Positions 1 through 10,250 of a DNA stretch of 64,000 nt are shown one piece after another. Under the pieces are notes generated by a model. That model saw only the letters and a list, made by a program, of their open reading frames with translations. It was not told the origin of the DNA and searched no databases. Position 1 is the stretch's first letter, and every line of letters begins with the position of its first letter. The DNA comes from Metallococcus carri (GTDB lineage Bacteria; Actinomycetota; Actinomycetes; Actinomycetales; Dermatophilaceae). The stretch is taken from positions 93,332 through 157,331 of the forward strand of contig NZ_JAAOIV010000011.1 of the NCBI RefSeq assembly GCF_011440275.1, given 5' to 3'. A program made the position numbers and the translations under genes.

Positions 1-1020
1 GTCGAACAGCTGCTGGCGGACGAGGATGTCGACGCCGTCGCGATTGTGACTCCGCCGCACACCCACTTCGCTCTTGCTCAGCGTGCCTTGGCCGCGGGCA
101 AGGACGTCTTCTGCGAAAAGCCCCTCGGCGGCAATCAGGTCGAGGCGAATGCGTTGCGGGACAACGCGATCGGCGCCGGCCGGGTGCTGGTCGTCGACCA
201 CGTGCTGCGCTACAACCCGTTGCTCGCCGCGGTGCGTGCGGTGCAGGACGAGCTCGGTCTGCGCCCGGTGCGCTTCCTCTTCGAGAACGACGCGGCCGAT
301 GAGAGCCTGCCCGCCGATCACTGGTTCTGGGATGAGCACGATTCGGGCGGCATCTTCATCGAGCACGGAGTGCACTTCTTCGACGCGGCCCGGATGTTCG
401 TCGATGTCGCGCCGACGAGTGTGGTCGCCGCGGCCACGAGGCGCAGCGGGTGGCCCGCACCGGACCTGGTCTCGGCCACCGTGCTGCACGGCGATTGCCT
501 TGCCACGCATACGCATTCGTTCACGCATGCCCATCGGGCGGAGCGGCAACTCATGCGCATCGACCTCGGCTCGGCAGAGGCGCGGATTGCCGGCTGGATC
601 CCGGTGGAGGCCGAGCTCGACGTCTTCACCGACGAAGCGGGGGAGCGAGCTGTCCGCGTGTTGCTCAGCACGCCCGGCCTCCTCGACCTCCCGGGGCACG
701 CAGCGCCACCGGACGCGGTCCGCATCACCTCCACCGACGGCGGTGCACCCGTGGCGCGCGGCCGGGGGGTGAGTTTCGCGGCCAGCCGGCGCGTCGGCAT
801 ACGGCTCAGTCTCGGGGGAGAGCCCGCCAAACAGCAGGTGTATGCCGCGAGCGTCGCCGCGGCCTTGCAGGACCTGCATGCCTGCCGGGTGGGCCGGTCC
901 CGAGCGCCTCGGTCCAACGCGACCACCGCGGCTGAGGCGGTTGCCCTCGCCGAGGCGGCCACCACGGCCGCCGTTGAGGGGCGGGCCGTCGAACTCGCGG
1001 CGTCCGCGCACCTTCTGTGA
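1..1020 (+). CDS. Gfo/Idh/MocA family oxidoreductase (5' partial)
   Basis: This is an NAD(P)-dependent sugar or inositol dehydrogenase-like protein. The reading frame is open from base 1, so the start and the N-terminal glycine-rich Rossmann loop lie outside the window. The visible part opens with DVDAVAIVTPPHTHFALA and then GKDVFCEKPL, the segment of the Rossmann fold that carries the family's EKP motif. The C-terminal alpha/beta substrate domain follows, with HDSGGIFIEHGVHFFD. The next gene, 46 bp downstream on the same strand, is GH130-like, so the pair looks like part of a glycan-breakdown operon. The substrate cannot be told from the sequence. GTG at 46 is an internal codon, not the start. 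Confidence 0.9.
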   Translation, partial: VEQLLADEDVDAVAIVTPPHTHFALAQRALAAGKDVFCEKPLGGNQVEANALRDNAIGAGRVLVVDHVLRYNPLLAAVRAVQDELGLRPVRFLFENDAADESLPADHWFWDEHDSGGIFIEHGVHFFDAARMFVDVAPTSVVAAATRRSGWPAPDLVSATVLHGDCLATHTHSFTHAHRAERQLMRIDLGSAEARIAGWIPVEAELDVFTDEAGERAVRVLLSTPGLLDLPGHAAPPDAVRITSTDGGAPVARGRGVSFAASRRVGIRLSLGGEPAKQQVYAASVAAALQDLHACRVGRSRAPRSNATTAAEAVALAEAATTAAVEGRAVELAASAHLL

Positions 1021-1066
1021 CTGATCGACCCGACACCAGACCGCACCAGACGAAGGAATCCAGACG

Positions 1067-2038
1067 ATGACCACCGGCCCCGTGACCTTCCCGCTCGGCC
1101 CGTTCACTCCGCACGACAAGAACCCGATCATGAGCCCGCAGGGCGACACCTGGGAGTCGGGCAGCGTCTACAACCCCGCGGCGATCGTCGTCGAGGACAA
1201 GGTCGCGCTGCTCTACCGCGCGCACGCCGACGACATCATCTCGCACGTCGGATTGGCTTGGAGCACAGACGGATTCACCTTCGAGCGGGAAGCCGAGCCG
1301 GTCTTGTCACCGAGCGAGGAGTACGACCGGTTCGGGTGTGAGGACCCGCGGGTCACCGAGATCGACGGCACCTACTACCTCACCTACACCGGCTGGGATC
1401 GCGAGCACGCGCTGCTGTGTCTTGCGACCTCCACCGATCTGCGGCAGTGGACCAAGCACGGCCCGCTTTTCCCCGACTTCGACACCTTCCAGCCCCAGGG
1501 CAACGACCGGCCCGGACCCTGGTCGAAGGCCGGCGGCATCCTGCCGGTCCAGGTGGACGGGAAGTGGTTGATGTATTTCGGCGAGGGCTCGATCTGGCTG
1601 GCGACCTCGACGGACCTGCTGCACTGGACCCCGGTCACGCCCGACAGTGAGCCACCGATCATGGCGCCGCGGCGGGGCACCTTCAGCGACTTCCTGGTCG
1701 AGGTCGGCCCGCAGCCGCTGGTGACCGACGACGGGCTGATCCTGTTGGTGCACAACGCCGCCACCAAGAACGCCGACGGCACGGTGCGCTATACCGCGGG
1801 CCAGCTGCTCATCGATCCGGCGCGTCCGACGGAGATCCTCGCCGAGCTCACCCGGCCGTGGATCGAGCCGACGACGTACGAGGACACCCATGGCCTCGTT
1901 TCCAATGTCACCTTCGTCGAGGGCCTGGTCTTCTTCCAGGACAGCTGGTTTGCCTACTACGGTCAGTCCGATTCGACGCTGGCCGTGGCGACCTTCACAC
2001 CCGGCAAGGACCGCTGGTCGGAGGTGAGGGTGCCGTGA
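1067..2038 (+). CDS. GH130-like five-bladed beta-propeller glycosidase/phosphorylase
   Basis: A 323-residue single-domain protein with family-130/43-like beta-propeller signatures. These include KNPIMSP near the N terminus, VYNPAAIV, a CEDPRV motif and YYLTYTGWD, each the start of a blade. GH130 enzymes are mostly beta-mannoside phosphorylases, with some hydrolases. No signal peptide is seen, so it is probably cytoplasmic and would act on imported oligosaccharide. ATG at 1067 gives the family's usual length. The stop overlaps the GTG of the next gene (GTGA), so translation is probably coupled. A GH43/GH32-type propeller is the alternative reading. Confidence 0.8.
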   Translation: MTTGPVTFPLGPFTPHDKNPIMSPQGDTWESGSVYNPAAIVVEDKVALLYRAHADDIISHVGLAWSTDGFTFEREAEPVLSPSEEYDRFGCEDPRVTEIDGTYYLTYTGWDREHALLCLATSTDLRQWTKHGPLFPDFDTFQPQGNDRPGPWSKAGGILPVQVDGKWLMYFGEGSIWLATSTDLLHWTPVTPDSEPPIMAPRRGTFSDFLVEVGPQPLVTDDGLILLVHNAATKNADGTVRYTAGQLLIDPARPTEILAELTRPWIEPTTYEDTHGLVSNVTFVEGLVFFQDSWFAYYGQSDSTLAVATFTPGKDRWSEVRVP

Positions 2039-4033
2039 TCAGCCGACGCCACCTGTTGCAGGGCACGGCCGTCGCCGCAGGGGCGGCGGTGACGACCTGG
2101 GGTGGCGTCGATGCTGCCCAGGCCGCTCCGGGCCGGCTGACCAACCTGGCACACCTGCGCTTCCTGCTCGACGAGGTGCCGCTGCGAGCGGATGCGGTGC
2201 ACACCACCTGGCAGGTCGCGCAGCGCCCCGTTGCGCGCGCGCCGTGGACCTACGCCGACGCCTTGCCTGGCGGTGGCTGGAAGCGCGTCGGTGGCGGCAG
2301 CTACGACCCGGTGACCGGCCACTGGGGTCAGGGTGCCTACAACGCCGACGATATCGCCCGCGCTGCGGTTGTCTTCGTGCGCGATTGGGAGACAACGGGA
2401 TCCGCGCAGAGCCGCAGCGATGCGGTCGAGCTGTTGCGCACCCTGACCTTCCTGCAGGACGCGTCCGGGCCCTACGCCGGACTGGTCGTGCTGTGGCTGC
2501 AGGCCGACGGCACGCTCACGCCGAGCGCGCAGCCGACCGAGTTGCCCGATCCGTCCGACAGCGACGAGTCCTATTGGGTCGCACGGCTGCTCTGGGCGCT
2601 GGGGGAGGCCTACGCCGCGTTCCGCACCAGAGATCCCGCCTTCGCCGGATTCCTGCGCGAACGATTCCTGCTCGCTCTCGGCGCGCTCGAGCAACGCTCC
2701 CTGTCGCGCTATGGCCGATGGGACATCGCCGACGACGTGCGCGTTCCCTCTTGGTTGATCCAGGACGGGGCCGACGCGACCGCCGAAGCCGTGCTCGGCC
2801 TGGCCGCCTTCGCCACCGTCGATCCGCAGCCGCGGGTCCGCACGGCCCTGTCGCAGTATGCCGAGGGTGTCGCTGCGATGGGCAGCGGTGGCACCGGCAC
2901 CTGGCCGTTCGGCGCCGTGTTGCCGTGGACGCACTCGCAAAGCCTCTGGCACGCCTGGGGTGGTGAGGCACCGCAGGCGCTGTGCCGGGCCAGCGCGGTG
3001 CTCGGTGACGGCGGTCTGCGCCAGGCCGCCCTGGCCGATGTGGGGTCGTTCACCCCGGTGCTGCTCGCCTCCCGCGGTCCCTACAACGCCTGGTCGCCGA
3101 TGCCGGGTGAGGCGCAGATCGCGTATGGCGCGGAGGGTCGCGTCAGTGGCTTGCTGGCGGCCGCCGACCTCACCGGGTCGGCGGGCTTCCTGCAACTCGG
3201 CGGCCTGGCCGGTGGCTGGTTCTTCGGCGCCAACCCGAGCGGGCGCCCGGCATACGACCCGGCGACCGGCGCAACGGTCGACGGCATCGAGTTCGACGGC
3301 CGGGTCAACCCCAACTCCGGCGCGGAATCCACCATCCACGGCCTGCTGGCCATGCTGGCCCTCGACGCGCACCCGACGGCGGCTGCACTGGCCCGGTCGA
3401 TCACCGGCTACGACTGTGCGGGGGCTGCGGGTAGTGGAGGCGGAGTCCGGCGTGCTCGCCGGCGGCGCTCGCGTGGTCACGCCACCGTCGGCCTGGACGG
3501 GCGCGGCCAACTGGTCAGCGGGCGGGTATGTCGTTGTGCCACAAGGAGGTTCGGTGCGCGTGCCGGTCACCGGAGCCGATGGCGCGTTGGTGCATCCGGT
3601 GATCGAGCGGCAGGTCGGCGACCAGGGCACGAGCACCTACACCGCGATCGACGATCGCGGTCGGCACCACCTGCTCGGCACGCTCGCCAATGGTGGGCTG
3701 CGCCAGACCGGCGTGGTCGAGACCGACGGATTGTTGCGACCGTTCCCCCTCCCGACCCCACTGCCACCCGGCACAGTCGCGGTCGAGATCACCACGACCG
3801 GTGAGCTGCACCTGGACGCCCTGCTGATCGAGCCGGCCGTGCTCACCGCGCGCTATCACCGTGTGGCACAACGTGATGCGGTGCTGTATGTCAACGGCAC
3901 GACCCGTACGAGGCAGACCGGGAGCCTGGCAGGAGGCAGCGGCCGTGCCTACACCGCCGATGGCGCGCAGCGGGGGTCGATCCGCGGACCCCAGGTCGTC
4001 GTGCCCGGCGGCGGTTTCGCGATCACGAGCTGA
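2035..4033 (+). pseudogene. Tat-exported (alpha/alpha)-barrel glycosidase-like protein with C-terminal CBM-like domain, frameshifted
   Basis: Translation from GTG 2035 begins with a twin-arginine signal (SRRHLLQGTAVAAGAA, then an AQAAP cleavage region). It continues for about 460 residues of helical-repeat character ending with FFGANPSGRPAYDP and VNPNSGAESTIHGLLAMLA, reminiscent of (alpha/alpha)6-barrel glycosidases. At the five-G run 3420-3424 the protein-like sequence moves by one base. The +1 frame carries on as GLRVVEAESGVLAGGARVV and a beta-rich domain to 4033; the EAES start is typical of CBM6/35-like modules. The intact product would be about 665 residues. Causes could be an indel in the genome, a sequencing error in the G run, or (less likely) programmed shifting. 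The original frame runs on to 3804 without protein-like character. Confidence 0.65.
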
Positions 4034-4045
4034 CCACATGCCGGA

Positions 4046-5599
4046 TCAGCGACGCTGGGGCTCCAGGTCCTGACTCCACAGCACCGCACCAGCGCTGTTG
4101 CGCAGGCTGGCGGTGAGGCGGCCGTCGTCGGCGATCGCGATGTGGCCGAAGAACTGGTTGCCGCCGCGCGGGGACTGGTTGGGATAGTCGGCGGTCTTTT
4201 GGAAGACGACCTTCGGGCCGAAGGTGGCGTCCAGGTCGTTGGGCCCGAAGCTGCCGGCGGCGATCGGGCCGGCGACGATCTCCCAGAAGGGGTCGAAGTC
4301 GGTAAACGCGGCCCGCTCGGGCGCGTAGTGGTGCGCCGCGCAGTAGTGCACGTCGGCGGTGATCCAGACGACATTGCGCACCCGGTTGCGCTTGAGGCCA
4401 GAGAGCACCCGGGCGATCTCGAGCTCCTTGCCCAGCGGCTTGCCCGGGTCGCGGTTGGACAGGCTCTCTTCGTTGACCGGGCCGTCGGCCACGACGAGGC
4501 CGAGCGGCAGGTCGGCGGAGATGACCTTCCAGGTAGCGGTGGACCGGCTCACCTCACGGATCAGCCAGTCGGCCTGCTCCTGGCCGAGGATGTGGGTGAG
4601 CTGCGGCTCGGTGCCCGCGGTGTTCGGGTCCTTGTAGCTGCGCATGTCGAGCAGGAAGACGTCGAGGTGCCGCCCGCGAGCGATCTTGCGGTAGATCCGC
4701 TCGGGTGCGAAGCCGTCAGTGGTCGTGCGGCGCACCGCGATCGGCATGTTCTCCTGCCAGGCCTGCCGCGCCCGGGCGGCAAGCACGTCCACCCGCCGCT
4801 CGGTGTACCGGTCGTCGGTGAGGATCTGCCCCGGATACCAGTTGTTGTGCGTCTCGTGGTCGTCCCACTGCGCGAGCACCGGGACCTCGGCATACATCGC
4901 GCGAATGTTCTGGTCCAGCTGGTTGTACCGGTGCCGGCCGCGGAACTCGGTCAGCGACTCGGCCACCTTGCTCACCTCGGGCGTGACGATATTGCGCCAT
5001 ACCTTCCCGTCCGGCTCGGTGACGGTGGCCTGCAGCGGGCCGTCGGCGTAGATCGTGTCGCCCGCGTGCACGAAGAAGTCCGGACGCGTCTGCGCCATCG
5101 CGCGGTAGCCGGTCATCCCGCCCAGGTCGGGGTTGATCCCCCAGCCCTGACCACAGGTGTCACCGGTCCACACGAAGCTGGTGCCCCGGCGCTGGTGCGA
5201 GGCGGTGCCGAACCGCGCGCGCTGCACCTCGCCGCGGTTGCCGTTCTCGTCCTCGAACCACAGCGCGGCGTCGTACTCCCGACCCGGCGTGAGCCCCTGC
5301 AGCGGCAGCCGCGCCGTCTGGTCGGTCGCGTCGGTCGCCAGGCCGCCGCGCAGCAGGCGGGTATGCCGACCGCTACTCACCTGGGCCATCAGCCGGCCGG
5401 GTCCGCTGGAGCGGGCCCACAGCACCCCTTCCTTGGTGGTGACGTCACCGGTCTGCACCCCGGAGGGCAAGGTCAGCCGGTCGGTGCGCACCAGGGCCGG
5501 CGCGGCGCTCGCGCGCGCACCACCGAGACTGCTCGTGGCCGCGGTGCCCGCCGCAACGGTGATGCCGGTCAGGAAGGCGCGTCGCCCCAGATTCGTCAT
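4046..5599 (-). CDS. PhoD-like alkaline phosphatase, Tat-exported
   Basis: A 517-residue secreted metallophosphatase. The start is the ATG at 5597-5599, preceded by GGAGAAGG about 9 nt upstream, and it opens with a Tat signal (GRRAFLTGITVAAGTAA, cleavage near ASAAP). A beta-sandwich N-terminal PhoD domain is followed by the catalytic domain with TGDTCGQGWG, DFFVHAGDTIYADG, QWDDHETHNNWYPG, and the late HYCAAHHYAP metal-ligand segment. PhoD enzymes are Ca/Fe phosphodiesterases and monoesterases that release phosphate outside the cell. It is convergent with the preceding glycosidase-like gene (12 bp between stops). No Pho box was identified. Confidence 0.9.
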   Translation of the reverse strand: MTNLGRRAFLTGITVAAGTAATSSLGGARASAAPALVRTDRLTLPSGVQTGDVTTKEGVLWARSSGPGRLMAQVSSGRHTRLLRGGLATDATDQTARLPLQGLTPGREYDAALWFEDENGNRGEVQRARFGTASHQRRGTSFVWTGDTCGQGWGINPDLGGMTGYRAMAQTRPDFFVHAGDTIYADGPLQATVTEPDGKVWRNIVTPEVSKVAESLTEFRGRHRYNQLDQNIRAMYAEVPVLAQWDDHETHNNWYPGQILTDDRYTERRVDVLAARARQAWQENMPIAVRRTTTDGFAPERIYRKIARGRHLDVFLLDMRSYKDPNTAGTEPQLTHILGQEQADWLIREVSRSTATWKVISADLPLGLVVADGPVNEESLSNRDPGKPLGKELEIARVLSGLKRNRVRNVVWITADVHYCAAHHYAPERAAFTDFDPFWEIVAGPIAAGSFGPNDLDATFGPKVVFQKTADYPNQSPRGGNQFFGHIAIADDGRLTASLRNSAGAVLWSQDLEPQRR

Positions 5600-5763
5600 A
5601 GCTTCGAGCCTTCTCCGCGAGCCTTGCGCCCGCGTGCCGCTCGGGTGAACAACAGCCGTCGAACTCACCGGGGACAGGACCCGATTGATCGCGCCGAGAC
5701 GTCGTCGCCGCGGCCTAGGGTGCAAGGCGAGGCTCGGCATACCGTCGACGGAAAGGTGGACCG

Positions 5764-7593
5764 ATGGAGCAGGAGTACGACTTCGTCGTCGTGGGTTCGG
5801 GCGCGGGTGGTGGCCCGGTCGCGGCCAATCTCGCCCTGGCCGGGCACAGCGTGCTGGTCATCGAGGCGGGCAACCTGCACGACTGCCCCTACTACGACAT
5901 CCCGATCATGCAGGCCTACGCCAGCGAGGACCGGGAGATGACCTGGAACTTCTACGTCCGGCATACCGACGACACCGCCCAGCAACAGCGGGACAGCAAG
6001 TATGTCGAGTCCCGCGACGGCGTGCTCTATCCCCGCGGCAGCACGCTTGGCGGCAGCACCGCGGTCAGCGCCATGGTGACGATCTATCCGCACGACAGCG
6101 ACTGGCAGCGCCTCGCCGAGCTGACCGGCGACGACGGCTGGTCACCGCAGCGGATGCGCGAGCATTTCACCGCGATGGAGCGCTGGTCCGGTCAGGACGC
6201 CGAGCCGCTGCCCGGTGACTCGCCCGAGCAGCGCGACGCCAAGGCCGAGCACGGCCACGACGGCTGGCTCGGCACCACCCGCGCCGACCCGCGCGTCGGT
6301 GGCCGCGAGCCGATGTTCCTCGACATCATCGGCGCGATGGAGGCGACCGCGCGCGACCGCTTCGGCATCGAGGAGTCGATCTCCCTGCCGCGCGATCCGA
6401 ACGCCGTGGACACCCCGGACGACTTCCAAGGTATGGCGTTCATCCCGGTGGCCGTGTCGCACGGCGTCCGCAATGGGTCGCGCGAGCGGCTGCTGGATGT
6501 CGCCGAGCGCACCGACGGCCGGCTGGCCTTTGCGATGGACCACTTGGCGACGCGTCTGGTGATCGAGGACGGCCGGGCGACGGGCGTCGAGACGGTGAGC
6601 GGGCGGGCGGCATACGGTGCCTCGCCGGAGCAACAGGCGAGCGACACGGACAGTGAGCGCACGACCTTTCGCGCGCGGCGGGAGGTGATCGTTGCCGGGG
6701 GAGCGTTCAACACCCCACAGCTGCTCATGCTGTCCGGCATCGGCCCGGCGGAGCGGTTGCGGGCGCTCGGCATCGAGCCGGTCGTCGACCTGCCGGGCGT
6801 CGGGCAGAACCTGCACGACCGCTATGAGGTGTCGGTGGTGTCGGAGTTGACGCAGGACTATCCGCTCTTCGAGGGCGCCGACCTGGATGTGCCCAAGGAC
6901 CCGCAGCAGGGGGACGCGCTCTTTCGGGAATGGCGCGACGAGAAGTTCGGGCCCTACAGCACCAACGGAAGTCTCGCCGCGATCATCGCGAAATCCTCTG
7001 TGGCACAGCAGGATTCGGATCTCATCATCTTCTCGCTACCGATCGACTTCCGCGGTTATTACCCGGGCTATGCCAAGGACGCGGTGCAGGCGCACAACCG
7101 GTTGTCGATCCTGGTGCTCAAGGGGCACACCACCAACCGCGCGGGCGAGGTCGTGCTGCGCTCGGCCGACCCGACGCAACCGCCGGACATTCGCTTCCGC
7201 TATTTCACCGAGGGCAGCGAGGGTCACGAGCGCGACCTGCGCGGCGTGGTCGACGGCATCGAGATCGCCCGCGACATCGTCGGCCACCTGCAAGAGGTCA
7301 CGGTCGCGCGGGAACTCGTGCCCGGTGACGAGGCGACCGAGCGGGCGCAGCTGGAGACCTTCGTGCGCGACCAGGCGTGGGGCCACCACGCATGCGGCAC
7401 CGCCAAGATCGGTGTCGATGGTGACCCGATGGCCGTCGTCGACGGTCAGCTGCGGGTGCGGGGCGTCGAGGGTCTGCGGGTCGTGGACGCCTCGGTGTTC
7501 CCTGATATCCCCGGATTCTTCATCGCCTCGGCGGTCTACCTGATGAGCGAGAAGGCCAGCCGCGACATCCTCGCCGACCATCCGACGGCCTGA
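5764..7593 (+). CDS. GMC family FAD-dependent oxidoreductase
   Basis: A 609-residue glucose-methanol-choline oxidoreductase. The FAD-binding dinucleotide fold is at residues 6-35 (VVVGSGAGGGPVAANLAL, then VIEAG). GMC signature 1 is RGSTLGGSTAVSAM near residue 95, and signature 2 is GAFNTPQLLMLSGIGP near residue 318. The C-terminal block has the catalytic histidine in WGHHACGTAKIG. The second active-site position, usually His/Asn after DASV.P, lies here in IPGFFIASAVYLM, a variant seen in some actinobacterial members. There is no export signal. The substrate (alcohol, sugar or sterol) is unknown. The divergent neighbour is PhoD; both start within a 164-bp gap. Confidence 0.9.
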   Translation: MEQEYDFVVVGSGAGGGPVAANLALAGHSVLVIEAGNLHDCPYYDIPIMQAYASEDREMTWNFYVRHTDDTAQQQRDSKYVESRDGVLYPRGSTLGGSTAVSAMVTIYPHDSDWQRLAELTGDDGWSPQRMREHFTAMERWSGQDAEPLPGDSPEQRDAKAEHGHDGWLGTTRADPRVGGREPMFLDIIGAMEATARDRFGIEESISLPRDPNAVDTPDDFQGMAFIPVAVSHGVRNGSRERLLDVAERTDGRLAFAMDHLATRLVIEDGRATGVETVSGRAAYGASPEQQASDTDSERTTFRARREVIVAGGAFNTPQLLMLSGIGPAERLRALGIEPVVDLPGVGQNLHDRYEVSVVSELTQDYPLFEGADLDVPKDPQQGDALFREWRDEKFGPYSTNGSLAAIIAKSSVAQQDSDLIIFSLPIDFRGYYPGYAKDAVQAHNRLSILVLKGHTTNRAGEVVLRSADPTQPPDIRFRYFTEGSEGHERDLRGVVDGIEIARDIVGHLQEVTVARELVPGDEATERAQLETFVRDQAWGHHACGTAKIGVDGDPMAVVDGQLRVRGVEGLRVVDASVFPDIPGFFIASAVYLMSEKASRDILADHPTA

Positions 7594-7692
7594 TCGGACC
7601 CATCCGGGCCTCGGTCTTGGCAGGCTGGGAGCAACCCGGGACCTCGGATCGTTGATGGGGTGGGAGAGGTCCCTCGAATGAAGGAGGCTCGA

Positions 7693-8043
7693 ATGAGCAA
7701 CTCGGACAAGGCCAAGGACATCATCACCCAGGCCAAGCAGGCTGCCCTCGACGGCGTCGCCAAGGCGAAGAAGGCCGCCCAGGAGAACCCGGACAAGGTG
7801 CGCGCGGGCATCGACCGCGTCGGCGGCACCGTCAACCAGGTCACCAAGGGCAAGTACGCCGACAAGATCGCCAAGGCCAGCAACAAGGCCGAGGAGGCGA
7901 TCCAGAAGCAGGCCAAGAAGCCCACGCCCGGTGGCAGCTACGGCGGCCCGACCGGTCCGACGAACCCGAACGACCCGACCGTTCATTCCACGGGCCTGCC
8001 GGGTGACGGCACCCGCACCGCGAACCTGCGCGACCCGCAGTAA
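7693..8043 (+). CDS. MT0933-like antitoxin-family small protein
   Basis: A 116-residue lysine/alanine-rich helical protein (AKDIITQAKQAALDGVAKAKK) with a disordered Gly/Pro/Thr tail. It resembles the actinobacterial MT0933/Rv0909-type antitoxin family. ATG 7693 is chosen because AAGGAGG lies 5 nt upstream; in-frame starts at 7660 and 7678 lack this site. No cognate toxin gene is adjacent (the next gene is thrS), so an antitoxin role is not supported by context and it may simply be a small stress-type protein. A strong stem-loop follows. Confidence 0.6.
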   Translation: MSNSDKAKDIITQAKQAALDGVAKAKKAAQENPDKVRAGIDRVGGTVNQVTKGKYADKIAKASNKAEEAIQKQAKKPTPGGSYGGPTGPTNPNDPTVHSTGLPGDGTRTANLRDPQ

Positions 8044-8060
8044 CGCAGCCAGCACTCACC

Positions 8061-8092
8061 GACGGCGGGCCCTGTGCGCAGGGCCCGCCGTC
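8061..8092. terminator. Perfect 14-bp stem-loop after the MT0933-like gene
   Basis: GACGGCGGGCCCTG and its exact complement are separated by a TGCG tetraloop, 17 bp after the stop codon. There is no T run, as is common for terminators in very GC-rich genomes. It isolates the small gene from thrS. Confidence 0.7.
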
Positions 8093-8195
8093 GTGCTGTC
8101 GTCGCCGGGTGAGTCGGTCTCGCGGCCGGCCGATAATCTGATCCACGCCGTATGCCGTGTGCGGCCACCCGATCCCGTGCTCGAAGGAGTCCCCC

Positions 8196-10199
8196 GTGTC
8201 CGCAGACGTGACGCTGACCATCGCCGGTGAACCGCGGCAGGTGGCGCAGGGGACGACCGGCACCGACCTGTTCGGCGACAACCGGTCGGTCGTGGCGATG
8301 CGGGTTGACGGGCAGTTGCAGGACCTGTTCCGTGAGGTGCCGGATGGCGCGACGGTCGAGGCCGTCGACCTCGGCCAGGAGGAGGGCCTGGCGATCCTGC
8401 GGCACTCGGCCGCGCACGTGCTCGCCCAGGCGGTGCAGCAGGTCAACCCGGACGCCAAACTCGGCATCGGGCCGCCGGTGACCGACGGCTTCTACTACGA
8501 CTTCGACGTGGACACCCCGTTCACACCCGAGGACCTCAAGGCGCTGGAGAAGGCGATGCAGCGCATCGTCAACGAGGGGCAGACCTTCGAGCGCCGGGTC
8601 GTCACCGACGACGAGGCGCGCGCCGAACTCGCCTCGGAGCCTTACAAATTGGAGCTCATCGGGCTCAAGGGTGCGGCGGCCGACGCGGCCGAGGGAGCCT
8701 CCGCCGAGGTCGGCGCCGGCGAGCTCACGATCTACGACAACCTGCGCCGGGACGGGTCTCGCGCCTGGGGCGACCTGTGCCGCGGCCCGCACGTGCCCTC
8801 CACCAAGGTGCTGGGCAATGCGTTCAAGCTGATGCGGTCGGCGGCGGCATACTGGCGCGGCTCGGAGAAGAACCCGCAGTTGCAGCGGATCTACGGCACG
8901 GCGTGGGCGACCAAGGACGAACTCAAGGCCTATCTCGACCGGCTCGCCGAGGCCGAGAAGCGCGACCACCGCAAGCTCGGAGTGGAGCTCGACCTCTACT
9001 CCTTCCCGGACGAACTCGGGTCCGGGCTGCCGGTCTTCCACCCGCGCGGCGGCGTGATCAAGCGCGAGATGGAGGACTACGTCCGGCGGCGGCATATCGA
9101 GGAGGGTTTCCAGTATGTCGGGACGCCGCACATCACCAAGGCGGGGCTGTTCCACACCTCCGGGCACCTGCCCTACTACGCGGACACGATGTTCCCGCCG
9201 ATGGAGCTCGAGGGCGCGGAATACCGGCTGAAGGCGATGAACTGCCCGATGCACAACCTGATCTTCTCCTCGCGCGGCCGCTCCTATCGCGAGCTGCCAT
9301 TGCGCTTCTTCGAGTTCGGCTCGGTCTACCGCTACGAGAAGTCCGGTGTGGTCCACGGTCTCACCCGAGTGCGCGGTATGACGCAGGACGACTCGCACTC
9401 CTATGTCACCGCCGAGCAGGCGGCCGACGAGATCAAGCACCTGCTGAAGTTCGTGCTGTCGCTGCTGCGCGACTTCGGGCTGGACGATTTCTACCTGGAA
9501 CTGTCGACCCGCGAGACCGAGGGCGACAAGAAGGACAAGTTCATCGGCTCCGACGAGCAGTGGGATGAAGCAACGGCGATCCTGGAGGAGGCGGCCCGCG
9601 AGACCGGGCTCGAGCTGGTGCCCGATCCGGGCGGCGCGGCGTTCTACGGGCCGAAGATCTCGGTGCAGGCGCGCGACGCGATCGGCCGCACCTGGCAGAT
9701 GTCGACGGTGCAATACGACTTCAACCAGCCGGAGCGATTCGGCCTGGAATACCAGGCGGCCGACGGCTCGCGGCAGCAGCCGGTGATGATCCACTCGGCC
9801 AAGTTCGGCTCGATTGAGCGGTTCATGGGCGTGCTGGTGGAGCACTACGCCGGGGCGTTCCCGGTGTGGCTGTCGCCGGTGCAGGTGCTCGGGGTGCCGG
9901 TGGCCGAGGAATACAACGACTACCTGTGGTCGGTCCTCGTGCAACTGCGCGACGCGGGGGTGCGGGTCGAACTGGACGAATCCGATGACCGATTCCCCAA
10001 GAAGATCCGCAATGCCTCGAAGTCGAAGGTGCCCTTCGTGTTCATCGCTGGTGAGGACGACCGTGCGGCAGGTGCGGTGTCCTTCCGCTTCCGCGACGGG
10101 TCACAGCGCAACGGAGTGCCGGTCGATGAGGCACTTGCGTTGGTGCGCAAGGCAATCGACAGCCGATCGCAGATCACGACCGCCGACGACCTGGCCTGA
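8196..10199 (+). CDS. thrS: Threonine--tRNA ligase
   Basis: Cytoplasmic class II synthetase that charges tRNA-Thr. The start is GTG 8196, preceded by GAAGGAG, giving 667 residues. The N-terminal TGS domain is residues 1-65. The editing domain has HxxxH at His70/His74 (HSAAHVLAQ) and the later [10 protein letters not shown]. The catalytic core has motif 2 ([15 protein letters not shown]), the zinc ligand Cys in MNCPMHN (about residue 350) and [12 protein letters not shown]. The C-terminal anticodon-binding domain starts around residue 560. In M. tuberculosis thrS directly precedes the HIT-pgsA-pimA cluster; here about 5.7 kb of other genes intervene. No T-box-like leader was seen in the 100 bp upstream. 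Confidence 0.98.
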   Translation: MSADVTLTIAGEPRQVAQGTTGTDLFGDNRSVVAMRVDGQLQDLFREVPDGATVEAVDLGQEEGLAILRHSAAHVLAQAVQQVNPDAKLGIGPPVTDGFYYDFDVDTPFTPEDLKALEKAMQRIVNEGQTFERRVVTDDEARAELASEPYKLELIGLKGAAADAAEGASAEVGAGELTIYDNLRRDGSRAWGDLCRGPHVPSTKVLGNAFKLMRSAAAYWRGSEKNPQLQRIYGTAWATKDELKAYLDRLAEAEKRDHRKLGVELDLYSFPDELGSGLPVFHPRGGVIKREMEDYVRRRHIEEGFQYVGTPHITKAGLFHTSGHLPYYADTMFPPMELEGAEYRLKAMNCPMHNLIFSSRGRSYRELPLRFFEFGSVYRYEKSGVVHGLTRVRGMTQDDSHSYVTAEQAADEIKHLLKFVLSLLRDFGLDDFYLELSTRETEGDKKDKFIGSDEQWDEATAILEEAARETGLELVPDPGGAAFYGPKISVQARDAIGRTWQMSTVQYDFNQPERFGLEYQAADGSRQQPVMIHSAKFGSIERFMGVLVEHYAGAFPVWLSPVQVLGVPVAEEYNDYLWSVLVQLRDAGVRVELDESDDRFPKKIRNASKSKVPFVFIAGEDDRAAGAVSFRFRDGSQRNGVPVDEALALVRKAIDSRSQITTADDLA

Positions 10200-10250
10200 C
10201 CGAGTCCGACCCTGGCCTGACCCGGTGCGGCCCGGTCGTCGGCGTGGGCG

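Noticed and set aside
7693..8043. Toxin-antitoxin pair at the MT0933-like gene
   Set aside because: No toxin-like gene is adjacent; thrS follows after a terminator.
1..8100. Complete polysaccharide-utilisation or secondary-metabolite cluster
   Set aside because: Only three glycan-related genes are visible at the window edge; no polyketide, peptide synthetase or RiPP maturase genes occur anywhere in the window.
8093..8195. T-box or riboswitch before thrS
   Set aside because: The gap is about 100 bp with no specifier loop, antiterminator or T-box consensus visible.
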